Source: an uncultured Verrucomicrobiales bacterium
Lineage (GTDB): Bacteria; Verrucomicrobiota; Verrucomicrobiia; Verrucomicrobiales; Akkermansiaceae
Assembly (NCBI GenBank): GCA_937928735.1
Contig: CALFVF010000012.1
Location: 109,174-173,173, forward strand
DNA length: 64,000 nt
Reading direction: 5' to 3'
This document shows positions 8,844-18,142 of this stretch, piece after piece. A program made the translations under genes and the position numbers. Positions within the stretch are counted from its first letter, which is position 1. Every line of letters starts with the position of its first letter. The notes under the pieces are model-generated. The model worked only from the letters and a program-made list of their open reading frames with translations, was not told the DNA's origin and searched no databases.

Positions 8844-9593
8844 ATGGCAAAGAAGCAGAATATCTCAAAGGGGCGCATCGTGCTGACAATCGTCATCGCC
8901 GTTGCCGCTTGGTACTTTAATGAGCAGAAGAAGACGGATAAGGAAGCCGCCCAGTATGCCGATAGTTCCCAAGGATCAGAGTTATCTTCAGAAGCTCAGC
9001 AGGGAGGCTCATCCAGCGTGTCTGTGGATGTAGCAAAAGGAAATGAGGGTGGTGTGAAAGTCAAATTCACTCAGCCGAAAATCAGCTCAAAAAAATGGGA
9101 TGTCCTAGATGGCTGCCAGCTCGTGAAGCATAGGCATAATGATGGCGACAGCTTCCACGTGATCGATGGAGGAGGAAAGAAAACGGAGTTTCGACTCTAC
9201 TTTGTTGATACGCCAGAGAGTCGCCTACACCAGTACAATGGAGAGCGTCTTGATGAACAGGCACAGTACTTTCAGACAGACCGCGATGCGGTGATTGGCG
9301 TGGGAAAGGCCGCGAAGGCATTTGTCCTGGACCTTTTAGAAAAAGAACCATTCCAAGTGGTGACTCAGTGGGAGAATGTCTACGGCCCCGAGCGGAAGTA
9401 CTGCTACGTGATTGTGAAGTGGGGTGGTCAAGAGGTCTATCTGCACGAGCTTCTTGTTTCAAAAGGCCTCGTTCGGATTCACACAAAGCCAATGACTCTG
9501 CCTGATAACACCTCAAGTAGTCGCCAGCGCAAGCGCCTCTATGAGATACAGGATAAGGCAAAGTCTGCCGGTATCGGCGGCTGGGGCGTTTAG
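8844..9593 (+). CDS. Membrane-anchored thermonuclease-like protein (SNase domain)
   Basis: The 249-residue protein has one hydrophobic segment (about 11-24) that should anchor it facing the periplasm, then a Ser/Gln-rich linker (30-60) and a staphylococcal-nuclease-like domain. The domain shows DGDSFHV with Asp100/Asp102 and RLYFVDTPES with Arg117 and Asp122/Glu125, matching the calcium-binding and catalytic set of the fold. It probably cuts DNA or RNA outside the cytoplasm. It starts 19 bases after the M23 peptidase gene and is likely cotranscribed. Confidence 0.8.
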   Translation: MAKKQNISKGRIVLTIVIAVAAWYFNEQKKTDKEAAQYADSSQGSELSSEAQQGGSSSVSVDVAKGNEGGVKVKFTQPKISSKKWDVLDGCQLVKHRHNDGDSFHVIDGGGKKTEFRLYFVDTPESRLHQYNGERLDEQAQYFQTDRDAVIGVGKAAKAFVLDLLEKEPFQVVTQWENVYGPERKYCYVIVKWGGQEVYLHELLVSKGLVRIHTKPMTLPDNTSSSRQRKRLYEIQDKAKSAGIGGWGV

Positions 9594-9651
9594 GGAAAAG
9601 GAACATGAAAATTTCCTTTGATCTCTCCCTGACTTGTGCCAAGTTCGTGCT

Positions 9652-9915
9652 ATGAGATTTATGATGGTAAAGCTTGCTGCGGTCTCTTCTTTCTTTGCGG
9701 CATTATTTTCAATAGCGATAGGCTTTGGCTACTTGGTCGGTGGTTCACCGGGAATTGGGCTTCTTGTCTGGGTATTCGCCACACCGACTTTATTTGGGCT
9801 CTCCGTCGTGTTTGACTGGGTCAAATATCAACTCCAGAAGGAACTCGCCGCCGATAAAGGCATTATTGATATCGAGCCTGAGCGCATCTTCACAAAGTTT
9901 GGAGGTGGCGGATGA
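9652..9915 (+). CDS. Small two-helix membrane protein, unknown function
   Basis: From the ATG at 9652 the product is 87 residues. A longer frame beginning at the TTG at 9634 adds six residues with no signal for initiation. Two hydrophobic stretches cover most of residues 5-55 and are followed by a short polar tail ending in a Gly-rich sequence. I do not recognise a family. Confidence 0.55.
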   Translation: MRFMMVKLAAVSSFFAALFSIAIGFGYLVGGSPGIGLLVWVFATPTLFGLSVVFDWVKYQLQKELAADKGIIDIEPERIFTKFGGGG

Positions 9916-9927
9916 GGAGTGTGAATA

Positions 9928-9946
9928 GACTCTAAGTTTTAGAGTC
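9928..9946. other. Short hairpin after the small membrane-protein gene
   Basis: An 8-bp perfect stem (GACTCTAA with TTAGAGTC) and a 3-base loop lie 12 bases past the stop codon. There is no T-run, so it is at best a weak or factor-dependent terminator or an RNA-stabilising end. Confidence 0.35.
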
Positions 9947-10097
9947 AGTAACAATATTTTAAGTAGTAGTTTAACCCTCCCTTAACCTTAACTCACTCGC
10001 TTGCGTCTGTGAGTGAACTTGGTTTCAGGTTATCACGATCAAACAGCCAATCTATAGCAATTCGGAGTGAGTCATGGATTTAGTGTCGCGTCTCGTT

Positions 10098-10553
10098 CTA
10101 CTTTCCTTTGGTTTGGTTTTCAAATGTAGAGGTCACTCCCCAACGAATCTGCTTAGATTCAAAAAAATCAGCCCACTTGTTTGACCAATATCCACCTTCA
10201 CCTTCGCACAACTCAAATCCTTTGAAATTAGTTTGAGCTAGTTTCAAAATAGAGCATTCATCACTATCGACATTGTATCCTTGATGACTGAGTGCCTGAC
10301 ATAAGTGGTGCACATCTAGCAGCATTCGGGCTAGTTGATAACGTGACTCTCCATCTAAGATAACAGTCGAGTCTTTAACCTTCAGCGAGCAAAGGTAAGA
10401 GATCGGATGCTCGTGCTTTGTGACAATATCATATGATGAAGCCAGACCCTCGACATGTACTGCAAGACCTTTTGATGGTATGCCTCTCTGATCCTCGCCA
10501 AAAGTATGTGATACAAGTAATAGCGCGATACCGACAAGGGCGAGAAGTTTCAT
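10098..10553 (-). CDS. Small secreted protein, unknown function
   Basis: The 151-residue product opens with a clear signal peptide (about residues 1-19). The mature part is polar, with four Cys at wide spacing that could form disulfides in the periplasm. No known domain is recognised. It lies 42 bases downstream of the NRDE-family gene on the same strand. Confidence 0.6.
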   Translation of the reverse strand: MKLLALVGIALLLVSHTFGEDQRGIPSKGLAVHVEGLASSYDIVTKHEHPISYLCSLKVKDSTVILDGESRYQLARMLLDVHHLCQALSHQGYNVDSDECSILKLAQTNFKGFELCEGEGGYWSNKWADFFESKQIRWGVTSTFENQTKGK

Positions 10554-10595
10554 TTTTTTGAGAGAACTAAATAAGACTGCGTTGGCTCAACTACT

Positions 10596-11315
10596 CTAGT
10601 GAGAATGCGACAAGGAATGAGAGAGTGAAATCTCGTGAAGCTCTGGTGCACTGCTATGCTCTGGAAATTCTCTCAGGTACTCCCAGTGAGTGGCCTGATC
10701 AGAGACAGAGATTCGGCTAGTGCTCCATGTCTGGGCATCATCTCTGAGCATTCTCACAGTATACGCACTAGAGGTGCTGTCTTCCCGACCACGGTGATAG
10801 CTCCAGTGTTCTGCGGCTGAGTTAGGGGTGATGGGTTGATAGTCTCTGAGGCGACTTTTGGCCACATCTTGGAAGCGGTAGGATGAGCTGGTGAGTGGAG
10901 GTGAGGGTGTGACTTCAGTGACTTCTGTGCCATTCCACTCATAGGCACGGATACAGGAATGATCCAGGGCGACGATGGTGAAGGGGCGGGTGTGCTGGAG
11001 AGAGTGAAGATGAGAAGAGAGTTCTTTGGCACTCTGGAGGTCTGCGAGACTGAGTACGAGCTGGCCTCGGCTGAGAGTTTGCTTTGTAGTGCCACCTTGC
11101 TGGTGCCATAGGTTGAGTAGAGCGATGGTCACGCCGTAGTGATTACTCAGCATCCATGTGCCACCAGCATCGGGGTCGGTGGGTGCGAGGAAGCGCGTTG
11201 AGTCCTCAGTGGTCTGAAGTGTGGGTGGGAGAGCTTCGCTGCGAGTTTTTAGCTCATCTCGATTAAAGAGTACGTGATAGCCCTCGGACTCACGCCACCA
11301 TGTCATGGTACACAT
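10596..11315 (-). CDS. NRDE-family (TANGO2-like) protein
   Basis: The 239-residue protein starts with MCTMTWW and contains FNRDEL, the Asn-Arg-Asp-Glu signature that names the family, plus the downstream GTWM and LLNLW stretches. Its Cys2 could act as an N-terminal nucleophile after Met removal, as has been proposed for the family. Eukaryotic TANGO2 has been linked to haem or lipid handling, but no bacterial role is settled. The stop codon of the preceding small gene lies only about 10 bases upstream, so the two are probably transcribed together. Confidence 0.8.
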   Translation of the reverse strand: MCTMTWWRESEGYHVLFNRDELKTRSEALPPTLQTTEDSTRFLAPTDPDAGGTWMLSNHYGVTIALLNLWHQQGGTTKQTLSRGQLVLSLADLQSAKELSSHLHSLQHTRPFTIVALDHSCIRAYEWNGTEVTEVTPSPPLTSSSYRFQDVAKSRLRDYQPITPNSAAEHWSYHRGREDSTSSAYTVRMLRDDAQTWSTSRISVSDQATHWEYLREFPEHSSAPELHEISLSHSLSHSH

Positions 11316-11324
11316 AAAGGATAT

Positions 11325-11660
11325 TTATTGAGAATTCTTAGAAGAGCTACCAAGGCTAGGGGCTTGGGTAGAGTCTGGAGCTTGAGGCTCCTTTGCTGCC
11401 GTAGCTGTGGTTTCTGATGTCTGAGTTGAGTCGACCGACTCACAGGATCCAGACATTCAGGTGGAAACGCCCATGGCAGGCAGTATCCAGAGCTGAAGCG
11501 CGAAGTAGAAGGCGAAAGCTCCGATGATAAAGAGCAGAGAGAGTCCTTCTGAGCCAGTTTTTGGTGGATCGGCTGCAGCTTGGGCTGAGGCTGAGTCTTG
11601 AGAGGTAGACTCTGCTGCTTGAGTACCGTGAGAATCAGAAGTGTGAGAATCTGAAGTCAT
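11325..11660 (-). CDS. Small membrane protein with in-frame UGA; candidate selenoprotein
   Basis: The first 67 codons encode a Ser/Thr/Ala/Gln-rich N-terminus, one transmembrane helix (about residues 40-60) and the end PAMGVST. The frame then meets UGA (11459-11457) and continues without a gap for 43 more codons (MSGSCESVD and on) to a UAA at 11327-11325. The tail has the same low-complexity composition as the N-terminus. A hairpin with a GG-starting loop lies 20 bases past the UGA (11421-11445), within the range of bacterial SECIS elements. If the UGA is read as selenocysteine, the product is 111 residues with Sec68 and Cys73. The alternative is a 67-residue protein (11457-11660) followed directly by a separate 43-residue frame starting at the ATG at 11456. 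No Sec-insertion genes are visible in this window. Confidence 0.5.
11421..11445 (-). promoter_or_regulatory. Candidate bacterial SECIS hairpin
   Basis: Counting from the UGA at 11459-11457, bases 15-20 (TGAGTC) pair perfectly with bases 25-30 (GACTCA) around the loop GGTC at 21-24. A further CTG/CAG helix (bases 12-14 with 34-36) extends the stem past a 3-base bulge. Known bacterial SECIS elements sit directly after UGA, with the apical loop about 16-37 bases away and a G in its first two positions; E. coli fdhF has GGU in the loop at nearly the same distance. All of these hold here. Confidence 0.5.
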
Positions 11661-11845
11661 GAGAAAAATAGTAGATTAGAAGACTGAGGTAGAAAAGACT
11701 GAGGTCGCTTGTAAGATGCTCTCCGCGGGCAGCTTATTCTCGAAAATCAGAATGACCAGCAGGAAATATATGCTGAAAACACGCGGTTTTTGTAGAGTCA
11801 TTGAGCAAGATCTAGAGAAGAAGCGCCCCGTTTTAGGGGAAGTTT

Positions 11846-13321
11846 CTAATCAAGGTAGCGGTTTTTGATGTGCTCGAGGTGGTAGCTTGGGTTTGTGGTC
11901 TCGCCAGTGGCTGCTTGCATGAGATCTTGTGGCAGGAGGGTGGATCCACGTTGATGGATCTCTCTGCGCATGAATTCGAGAAGTGAGCGGTAGTCTGCTT
12001 TCTGGAAATCCTTAGCTATGGAAGGGTCTTTAGTCGCTGTCGCGAAGAGCTGTGAGGCATTGAGATTCCCTAGTGTGTAGGTCGCGAAGTAGCCGAGTCC
12101 TCCCATGGACCAGTGGATGTCCTGTAGACAGCCTTCGCTATGGTTTTTCGGGCAGAGTCCAAAGTAATGTTCAAAGAGCTGGTTCCAAGTGTCTGGGATG
12201 TCGTTGACCTGAATTTCCTCATTGAGGATCATCCGCTCAATCTGGAAGCGCAGCATGATGTGGAGATCGTAAGTCGCTTCATCCGCATCGACTCGAATCA
12301 TCGAGTAGCGCGCACGGTTGATCTTGCGTAGGATATCTTGGGCGTCCCAGAGTTCGAGCTGGGGGAAGAGCTCCTTGATGCGTGGCATCCAATGTCGCCA
12401 GAATGGGAGTGAGCGGCCGACGTGTGCCTCCCAGAGCAAAGACTGAGATTCGTGAATGCCTAGGCTAATGGCGTGCCCGATAGGGAGATGCGCGTGCTCA
12501 GTGGGCAGACCTTGCTCATAGAGTCCGTGGCCTGTCTCATGCATGACTCCAAATAGCGAGGACGTGAAGTCTGACGCATCGTAGCGAGTGGTCAGGCGGC
12601 AGTCCATAGGGCCTAGTGTGGTGCAAAAAGGGTGCTCAGTGGTATCGATTCTCCCCTTGGAGAAATCAAAGCCGAGGGACTGGGCGACTTCTCGGTTAAG
12701 AATTTTTTGCTGCTCTATGGGGAAGAGATCTGTGAACTCCAGTACCTCTTTCTGCTGAGAATGGGCCACTGCCTCAGCGGCGAGCGCTTTTAATTTAGGA
12801 GCGAAGTTATTGAAAATAGCGACCACATCGCGTGTCTTTGCCCCTCGCTCATAGCACTGGAGCAGGGCATCGTAGGGCTCATCTTGGTAGCCCCAGTGCT
12901 CAGCCTTTTCTCTGGCGATCTGTATTGTTTGTTCCAGCAGTGGGGCGAAGTGGGAGAACTCACCTGTTTCTTTCGCCTGTGCCCAGGCGGCTTTCGCGAG
13001 CGAGGAGGTTTTTGAGTCTCTCGTGACGAGTTCGTCTGGGAGCTTCGTGGCGAGGTCATAGTGGTGGCGCCACTCGCGTAAATTCGCGAGCTCGGCGGGT
13101 GAATCTGAGCCTTCGCTCTCTGCTTGCTGGAGTAGTTCGCCGAATCGGGTGCTAGTTTTTAGGCCGTGAATTTTACTGGTGAGGTAGGAGAGTTGCTCCG
13201 CCCTGTGCTCGAGAGCACCAGAGGGCATGTAAGTTTCCTGATCCCAGGAAAGGTTAGCGTTGATGCTGCTGAGAAGATGGATTTCTTTTGAAGTGTCAGT
13301 GAGTTGAGAATAAGCGCGCAT
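11846..13321 (-). CDS. M32-family metallocarboxypeptidase (carboxypeptidase Taq type)
   Basis: A 491-residue cytoplasmic zinc carboxypeptidase, of normal length for the M32 family (about 500). The zinc site HETGHGLYEQG is present, with downstream LGIHESQSLLWEAHVGRS supplying the third ligand Glu. The family is largely alpha-helical and removes C-terminal residues from peptides with broad specificity. It is transcribed alone and away from guaB. Confidence 0.92.
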   Translation of the reverse strand: MRAYSQLTDTSKEIHLLSSINANLSWDQETYMPSGALEHRAEQLSYLTSKIHGLKTSTRFGELLQQAESEGSDSPAELANLREWRHHYDLATKLPDELVTRDSKTSSLAKAAWAQAKETGEFSHFAPLLEQTIQIAREKAEHWGYQDEPYDALLQCYERGAKTRDVVAIFNNFAPKLKALAAEAVAHSQQKEVLEFTDLFPIEQQKILNREVAQSLGFDFSKGRIDTTEHPFCTTLGPMDCRLTTRYDASDFTSSLFGVMHETGHGLYEQGLPTEHAHLPIGHAISLGIHESQSLLWEAHVGRSLPFWRHWMPRIKELFPQLELWDAQDILRKINRARYSMIRVDADEATYDLHIMLRFQIERMILNEEIQVNDIPDTWNQLFEHYFGLCPKNHSEGCLQDIHWSMGGLGYFATYTLGNLNASQLFATATKDPSIAKDFQKADYRSLLEFMRREIHQRGSTLLPQDLMQAATGETTNPSYHLEHIKNRYLD

Positions 13322-13507
13322 GGATAAGATAAACTAGAGGGTAGGATCTTGGCTTGGCAACTCTGCGAGAGAGAAATTTTACAAATAAAGGGATAGAAAA
13401 TGGTCAAGTGAGAGAGTTCGGAAGAAAGTGTCAGAGTGAAGGCGTGTTTTTTGGCTCTTCCTTGTAATTCGGCTTGAAATTCGTGCCGGAACTCTCTCTA
13501 CTCCGCC

Positions 13508-14959
13508 ATGGCAGAGATCAATCTCGGACTTTCTTTTGATGACGTTTTACTGGTTCCCCAGCTCAGTGCTGTGATTCCTAATGAAACAGACATTTCTTCT
13601 TCTCTTAATCAGGAAATAGGCCTCAATATTCCAGTCGTGTCTGCGGCTATGGATTCTGTCTCCGAATCAGAGCTAGCCATCGCTCTTGCACGTGAGGGCG
13701 GTATCGGGGTGATTCACAGGAATAACACCATCGAGCAGCAGGCAGCTATGGTCGCGAAAGTAAAGCGCGCGGAGACTGCCGTGATTCTGGATCCTGTCAC
13801 AGTGACTAAGGACATGAAAGTCGCTAAAATCCGCGAGATCATTGATTTTGAAGGGTTTTCTGGATTTCCAGTGGTGGATGCAGAGAATAAGTTAGAAGGA
13901 ATGGTGACTGGGCGTGATGTTCGCTACACAGCACACCAAGACCGCTCAGTAGCCGAAGTCATGACCCCATTTGACAAGCTCGTTACAGGCAACTCAGATA
14001 CGACAATCGAGGAAGCTCGCCGCATTCTCTACATGAATCGCATAGAGAAATTACCTCTGATTGATGAAGAGGGGAAGCTCACCGGCCTCATTACAGGCTC
14101 AGACATTGAAAAGCGCCTCACATTCACAAGTTCTGCCAAAGACGCCCAAGGGCGCTTGCGCTGCGGAGCCGCCGTGGGCCCTGGCCCCGATCATATGCAG
14201 AGAGCTCAGGCACTCGTGGACGCGGGGGTGGATGCCTTATTTATTGATGCCGCGACTGGGCACACGACCGTGGTGATAGAGGTTGTTAAGAATCTAACGA
14301 CACTAGGAGTGCCCGTGGTGGCTGGAAATGTCGTGACAGCTCAGGGAGCGAAAGACCTCTGTGATGCAGGAGTCTCTGCGGTGAAAGTCGGCGTAGGGCC
14401 AGGCTCTATCTGCACCACACGAGTGATCGCAGGAGTGGGTATGCCGCAGTTTAGCGCGATTGAGAATGTCGCGAGTGTCTGCCGAGATCGCGGAGTGATC
14501 GTGATCGCTGATGGTGGTATTCGCTACTCTGGAGATATTGTCAAAGCCATGGCAGCTGGAGCTGATCTAGTGATGTTAGGCTCACTCTTAGCAGGAACAC
14601 GCGAATCTCCCGGGAAGACAGTGCACTTCCAAGGGCGCCGCTTTAAGACCTATCGTGGGATGGGATCACTCGGGGCGATGAAAAAAGGCTCGAAAGATCG
14701 CTACAGTCAGAATGCCTCTGGCAAAATGGTCGCAGAGGGCGTGGAAGGCCGAGTTCCATACAAGGGAGCACTCGCGGATGTGGTCTTTCAACTGATGGGC
14801 GGTCTACGCTCAGGCTTAGGCTATGTCGGGGCGAACAATTTAGCAGAACTCCGTGAGCGCGCACAGTTCACCCAGATCACGGCAGGAGGACTCAGAGAGT
14901 CACACGCCCACGATATCACCATCACTGAGGAGCCGACAAACTATCAGCCGCTTGGTTAG
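13508..14959 (+). CDS. guaB: Inosine-5'-monophosphate dehydrogenase
   Basis: The 483-residue enzyme oxidises IMP to XMP with NAD+, the committed step to GMP. It begins with the family signature [15 protein letters not shown]. Two CBS domains lie at about residues 90-205. The catalytic loop [17 protein letters not shown] holds the active-site Cys, and the flap RYSQ is present. The next gene, 95 bases downstream, is guaA, so consecutive steps of guanine nucleotide synthesis are encoded side by side. Confidence 0.96.
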   Translation: MAEINLGLSFDDVLLVPQLSAVIPNETDISSSLNQEIGLNIPVVSAAMDSVSESELAIALAREGGIGVIHRNNTIEQQAAMVAKVKRAETAVILDPVTVTKDMKVAKIREIIDFEGFSGFPVVDAENKLEGMVTGRDVRYTAHQDRSVAEVMTPFDKLVTGNSDTTIEEARRILYMNRIEKLPLIDEEGKLTGLITGSDIEKRLTFTSSAKDAQGRLRCGAAVGPGPDHMQRAQALVDAGVDALFIDAATGHTTVVIEVVKNLTTLGVPVVAGNVVTAQGAKDLCDAGVSAVKVGVGPGSICTTRVIAGVGMPQFSAIENVASVCRDRGVIVIADGGIRYSGDIVKAMAAGADLVMLGSLLAGTRESPGKTVHFQGRRFKTYRGMGSLGAMKKGSKDRYSQNASGKMVAEGVEGRVPYKGALADVVFQLMGGLRSGLGYVGANNLAELRERAQFTQITAGGLRESHAHDITITEEPTNYQPLG

Positions 14960-15054
14960 AAATAGGGTTAGGGCTAGGTGATTGGCCTGCTCGTATAGGG
15001 AGGTGGGCTGACTGCCTGCTTTGTTAGATTTATTATTCGATTCATTATCATTTC

Positions 15055-16578
15055 ATGGAAGAGATTCAACATGTCGCCGTTCTAGATTTCGGCTCTCAGT
15101 ACACTCAGCTCATCGTTCGCCGCGTGCGCGAGCTTGGCTATTTTGCGAAACTATACTTACCAGAGCAGCTGGATCAAATCGGTGAGCCCGGAGCGATCAT
15201 TCTCTCTGGCGGGCCAAAGAGCACGAGTGACGCAGACGCGCCGGATATCGACTTTGAGCGACTCCAGTCCTACCAAGTCCCAGTCCTTGGTGTGTGCTAC
15301 GGCATGCAGCTGCTCAATATCAAGTTCGGTGGCTCCGTGAAGAAATCCAACCACCGCGAGTACGGTCAAGCAGGACTCTTTCCCGTACAGCAAGAAGGCT
15401 TGTACAAAGATATTTCTATGGAGAGCCAAGTGTGGATGAGTCATTCAGACACAGTGGATGACCTTGGAGAAAACTGCCAAGTAATCGCAAACAACCAGCA
15501 CGGTACACCAGTGTCTCTGCAGTGGGGAGAGCGGTTTTTTGGAATCCAATACCACCCCGAAGTCACCCATTCTCACGAGGGAACTCAGATTTTAAGTAAC
15601 TTCTTAGCCTATGCAGGAGAGCTCGCTGCGTTTCAAATTGAAGACTTTAAGCGAGAGCTCATTGAGGGGATTCGTCAGCGCGTGGGGCAGAAACAAGTGG
15701 TCTGTGGCGTCTCTGGCGGCGTGGACTCGACAGTACTCGCTGTACTGCTCAATGAAGCAGGCGTGAATGTCAGAGCGATCTATGTCGATCAAGGTCTCAT
15801 GCGCAAGAATGAGACCGCTGAGGTGGAGGCGAACTTTAAGAGAATGGGCGTTCCCATAGAGGTAGTGGATGCCTCAGAGCGTTTTCTCACCGCATTGGCT
15901 GGTGAGGCTGACCCTGAGAAAAAGCGCAAAATTATTGGAAACCTCTTTATTGATGTCTTCTGGGATGCAGTGGGGGATGCGGAAATACTCGCACAGGGGA
16001 CACTCTATCCAGATGTGATAGAATCTGCTTCTAACGAAAACTCAAAAGCCTCTACCATTAAGACACACCATAACCGCGTGGATCGTATCCTTGAGATGCA
16101 AAAACAAGGAAAAGTGTTAGAACCTCTGGCAGAACTCTTCAAAGACGAAGTCCGTGAACTCGGAGCGACCATGGGAATCCAGCAGGATATTCTTGATCGC
16201 CATCCTTTCCCAGGACCAGGACTTGCCGTGCGCTGCCCTGGAGCACTCACCAAGGAGAAGCTCGATATCATCCGTGACTGCGATGCGATTTTTATCGAAG
16301 AGCTTAAAGCGAGTGGATGGTACCAGAAGACATGGCAGGCCTACGCAGGTCTCATACCTGTGAAGACAGTCGGTGTGAAAGGGGATGAACGTTCCTACGA
16401 ATACGCGACCAACCTGCGAGCAGTGATCTCAGAGGATGCCATGACCGCAGACTGGGTGGATCTGCCGACACCACTTCTGCGTAAGGTTTCCAGTAGGATT
16501 CTCAATGAAGTGTCAGGGATTAACCGTGTACTCTATGATATCTCCTCGAAGCCGCCAGCGAGTATAGAGTGGGAGTAG
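15055..16578 (+). CDS. guaA: GMP synthase (glutamine-hydrolysing)
   Basis: The 507-residue enzyme converts XMP to GMP. The N-terminal class I glutamine amidotransferase shows the nucleophile in GVCYGMQLL and the partner His/Glu in HPEVTHS. The ATP pyrophosphatase domain carries the P-loop VSGGVDSTV, and the C-terminal dimerisation domain ends in the conserved KPPASIEWE. It follows guaB on the same strand with 95 bases between. A GGGGAA/TTCCCC hairpin without a T-run lies downstream at 16613-16629. Confidence 0.96.
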   Translation: MEEIQHVAVLDFGSQYTQLIVRRVRELGYFAKLYLPEQLDQIGEPGAIILSGGPKSTSDADAPDIDFERLQSYQVPVLGVCYGMQLLNIKFGGSVKKSNHREYGQAGLFPVQQEGLYKDISMESQVWMSHSDTVDDLGENCQVIANNQHGTPVSLQWGERFFGIQYHPEVTHSHEGTQILSNFLAYAGELAAFQIEDFKRELIEGIRQRVGQKQVVCGVSGGVDSTVLAVLLNEAGVNVRAIYVDQGLMRKNETAEVEANFKRMGVPIEVVDASERFLTALAGEADPEKKRKIIGNLFIDVFWDAVGDAEILAQGTLYPDVIESASNENSKASTIKTHHNRVDRILEMQKQGKVLEPLAELFKDEVRELGATMGIQQDILDRHPFPGPGLAVRCPGALTKEKLDIIRDCDAIFIEELKASGWYQKTWQAYAGLIPVKTVGVKGDERSYEYATNLRAVISEDAMTADWVDLPTPLLRKVSSRILNEVSGINRVLYDISSKPPASIEWE

Positions 16579-16650
16579 GTCATTATTTTCTCCTGTGATT
16601 TCACTGTAATTAGGGGAAATAAATTCCCCCTGGAGTGTCTCATACTCTGC

Positions 16651-17232
16651 ATGAAGACACCATTTCACTCTGCCTACACCGCACTAAGAGCGTCATCCTT
16701 GTTACTCCTCGTATGCTCCTTGTGGATGAGTGGTGCTGCTGTGGCGCAAGAGAGAGGTGTCAAAGGCCAGTCCGCAAAAAGCTGGGAAGCGGACAAGTGG
16801 ATCCAGCTTCCCGAGGGAAAGAAGTCACTGAATCCAGCAGACTTTAAAGGTAAAGTCGTCTATCTCTACTGTTTCCAGTCATGGTGCCCAGGCTGCCATA
16901 AGTATGGATTTCCCACACTCAAGGCATTAGAAGCGAAGTACAGAGGGAATGACGATGTCGCCTTTGTTGCTGTGCAGACTGTCTTTGAAGGCTTCTCCTC
17001 AAACCCACCTGAGCGAGCGAAGGAAATGGCAGAGAAGTACGATTTAAACATCCCCTTTGGACACAGTGGTCTGGATAGCAAACCTTCTGTACTGATGCGT
17101 AACTACAGAACAGGAGGAACACCATGGACAATTGTCATCGATCGTGAAGGGATCGTCCGCTATAATGACTTCCACATCGCAGAAAAGGACGGCAGCAAGT
17201 TGATCGATCAGCTACTGAAGGCTAAATCCTAA
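16651..17232 (+). CDS. Secreted thioredoxin-like protein (TlpA/redoxin type)
   Basis: The 193-residue product has a signal peptide of about 30 residues and one thioredoxin-fold domain. The active site is in FQSWCPGCHKYG, a CPGC pair suited to disulfide reduction or exchange in the periplasm. The cis-Pro is in TGGTPWTIVID. The fold matches the TlpA/ResA/AhpC-TSA group. No cytochrome maturation gene is nearby, so its partner is unknown. Confidence 0.82.
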   Translation: MKTPFHSAYTALRASSLLLLVCSLWMSGAAVAQERGVKGQSAKSWEADKWIQLPEGKKSLNPADFKGKVVYLYCFQSWCPGCHKYGFPTLKALEAKYRGNDDVAFVAVQTVFEGFSSNPPERAKEMAEKYDLNIPFGHSGLDSKPSVLMRNYRTGGTPWTIVIDREGIVRYNDFHIAEKDGSKLIDQLLKAKS

Positions 17233-17316
17233 GTTTCAGGTGGATTCAGCGTAAGCTTTCTTGCTCGCTAGAGCTCAGAGGTCGATTTGAGCTTTCTTGT
17301 CTTACTTAACCTCTCA

Positions 17317-17679
17317 TTATTTGTTTTTGGCAGAAGCCGAACTCCGTATACAACATCGTAAGGAAGTCACGCAGAGCCCTATTAGAAAGATGAGCCCACT
17401 AATCGATAGAATGATATAACTATCGTAATTGAGATGGCGTTGACGCCCCTCATCTAAAATAACTTCAAGAGAGGTAGAGATGTCATTGAGTAAGACCTCA
17501 TTTGGTTCGACTTGATTCATAGTCCATTCATATCGTACCTCATTGAGCTGAGATTCTATTTTCTTTGCGTATAAAAACGACTTGTCAATATACATGACTG
17601 GAGGGTTTGCGAGGCCGATAAATAACAATAGAAGTGAAACCGAGGCAAATGGTAAGAATAGTTTATAATTAAATGACAT
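17317..17679 (-). CDS. Small membrane protein with two helices, unknown function
   Basis: A 120-residue frame with hydrophobic segments at about 8-28 and 87-107 and a polar, acidic loop between them that would face the periplasm if both ends are cytoplasmic. A Cys-Cys pair and a basic tail follow the second helix. It sits immediately downstream of a decayed methyltransferase gene on the same strand. I recognise no family. Confidence 0.5.
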   Translation of the reverse strand: MSFNYKLFLPFASVSLLLLFIGLANPPVMYIDKSFLYAKKIESQLNEVRYEWTMNQVEPNEVLLNDISTSLEVILDEGRQRHLNYDSYIILSISGLIFLIGLCVTSLRCCIRSSASAKNK

Positions 17680-17694
17680 GTGCGAGAATATGTT

Positions 17695-18142
17695 CTAATA
17701 GTTTGATTTAGTAGTTTTGAGTATTTGATTCCCACCCTTTTGTAACTCATAATCGACTTTCATGACTAGACAGTTGTAACCGTCTTCTTTTAGCAAGCTG
17801 GTTTATGATGGGCTATAGATTCGGAGATATATTCTGTTTCAACGTTGAAATAGGAAATATCCTGACATCGTCTGCTAGCGTACACATCTCACGGATAGAT
17901 GTCAGATGAAACTCATAGTCAAAATGCTCTGAATACAAAAAAAGAAAATGAGAGCATAAAGCGAGGTTATAGACGCCTTTCTCTAAGCCTATGTTAGGAA
18001 AAGATCTTTCAATGTATCGGCCATATTTCAGTCCTTTAGGGGAATTACTGAGAAAAAAGTTAGCGTTATAGTTATTCAGAATTGGATTCTGGAAAAACGA
18101 AGCGAGGCTGGCCACTTGTGCCAGATGAGATTTTACCATCAA
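17695..18142 (-). pseudogene. Decayed SAM-dependent methyltransferase, C-terminal half only
   Basis: The open frame 17813-18142 holds stretches typical of the C-terminal half of a class I methyltransferase: FFLSNSPKGLKYGRY, LALCSHFLFLYSEHFDY and ADDVRIFPIS. The frame ends at a TAG (17813-17815), but the expected C-terminus resumes in another frame just below, as LKEDGYNCLVMKVDYELQKG followed by GNQILK, and stops at 17695. The N-terminal SAM-binding part is missing, and its place is taken by the unrelated coiled-coil gene that overlaps the 5' end. This indicates a frameshifted remnant. The upstream limit is uncertain and may be near 18090. Confidence 0.65.

Noticed and set aside
16613..16629. 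GGGGAA/TTCCCC hairpin after guaA considered as a terminator
   Set aside because: There is no T-run on either strand, so it was only mentioned with guaA.
17813..18142. Calling the 109-codon frame an intact small protein
   Set aside because: Its contents are a partial methyltransferase whose C-terminus continues in another frame, so a pseudogene is the better reading.
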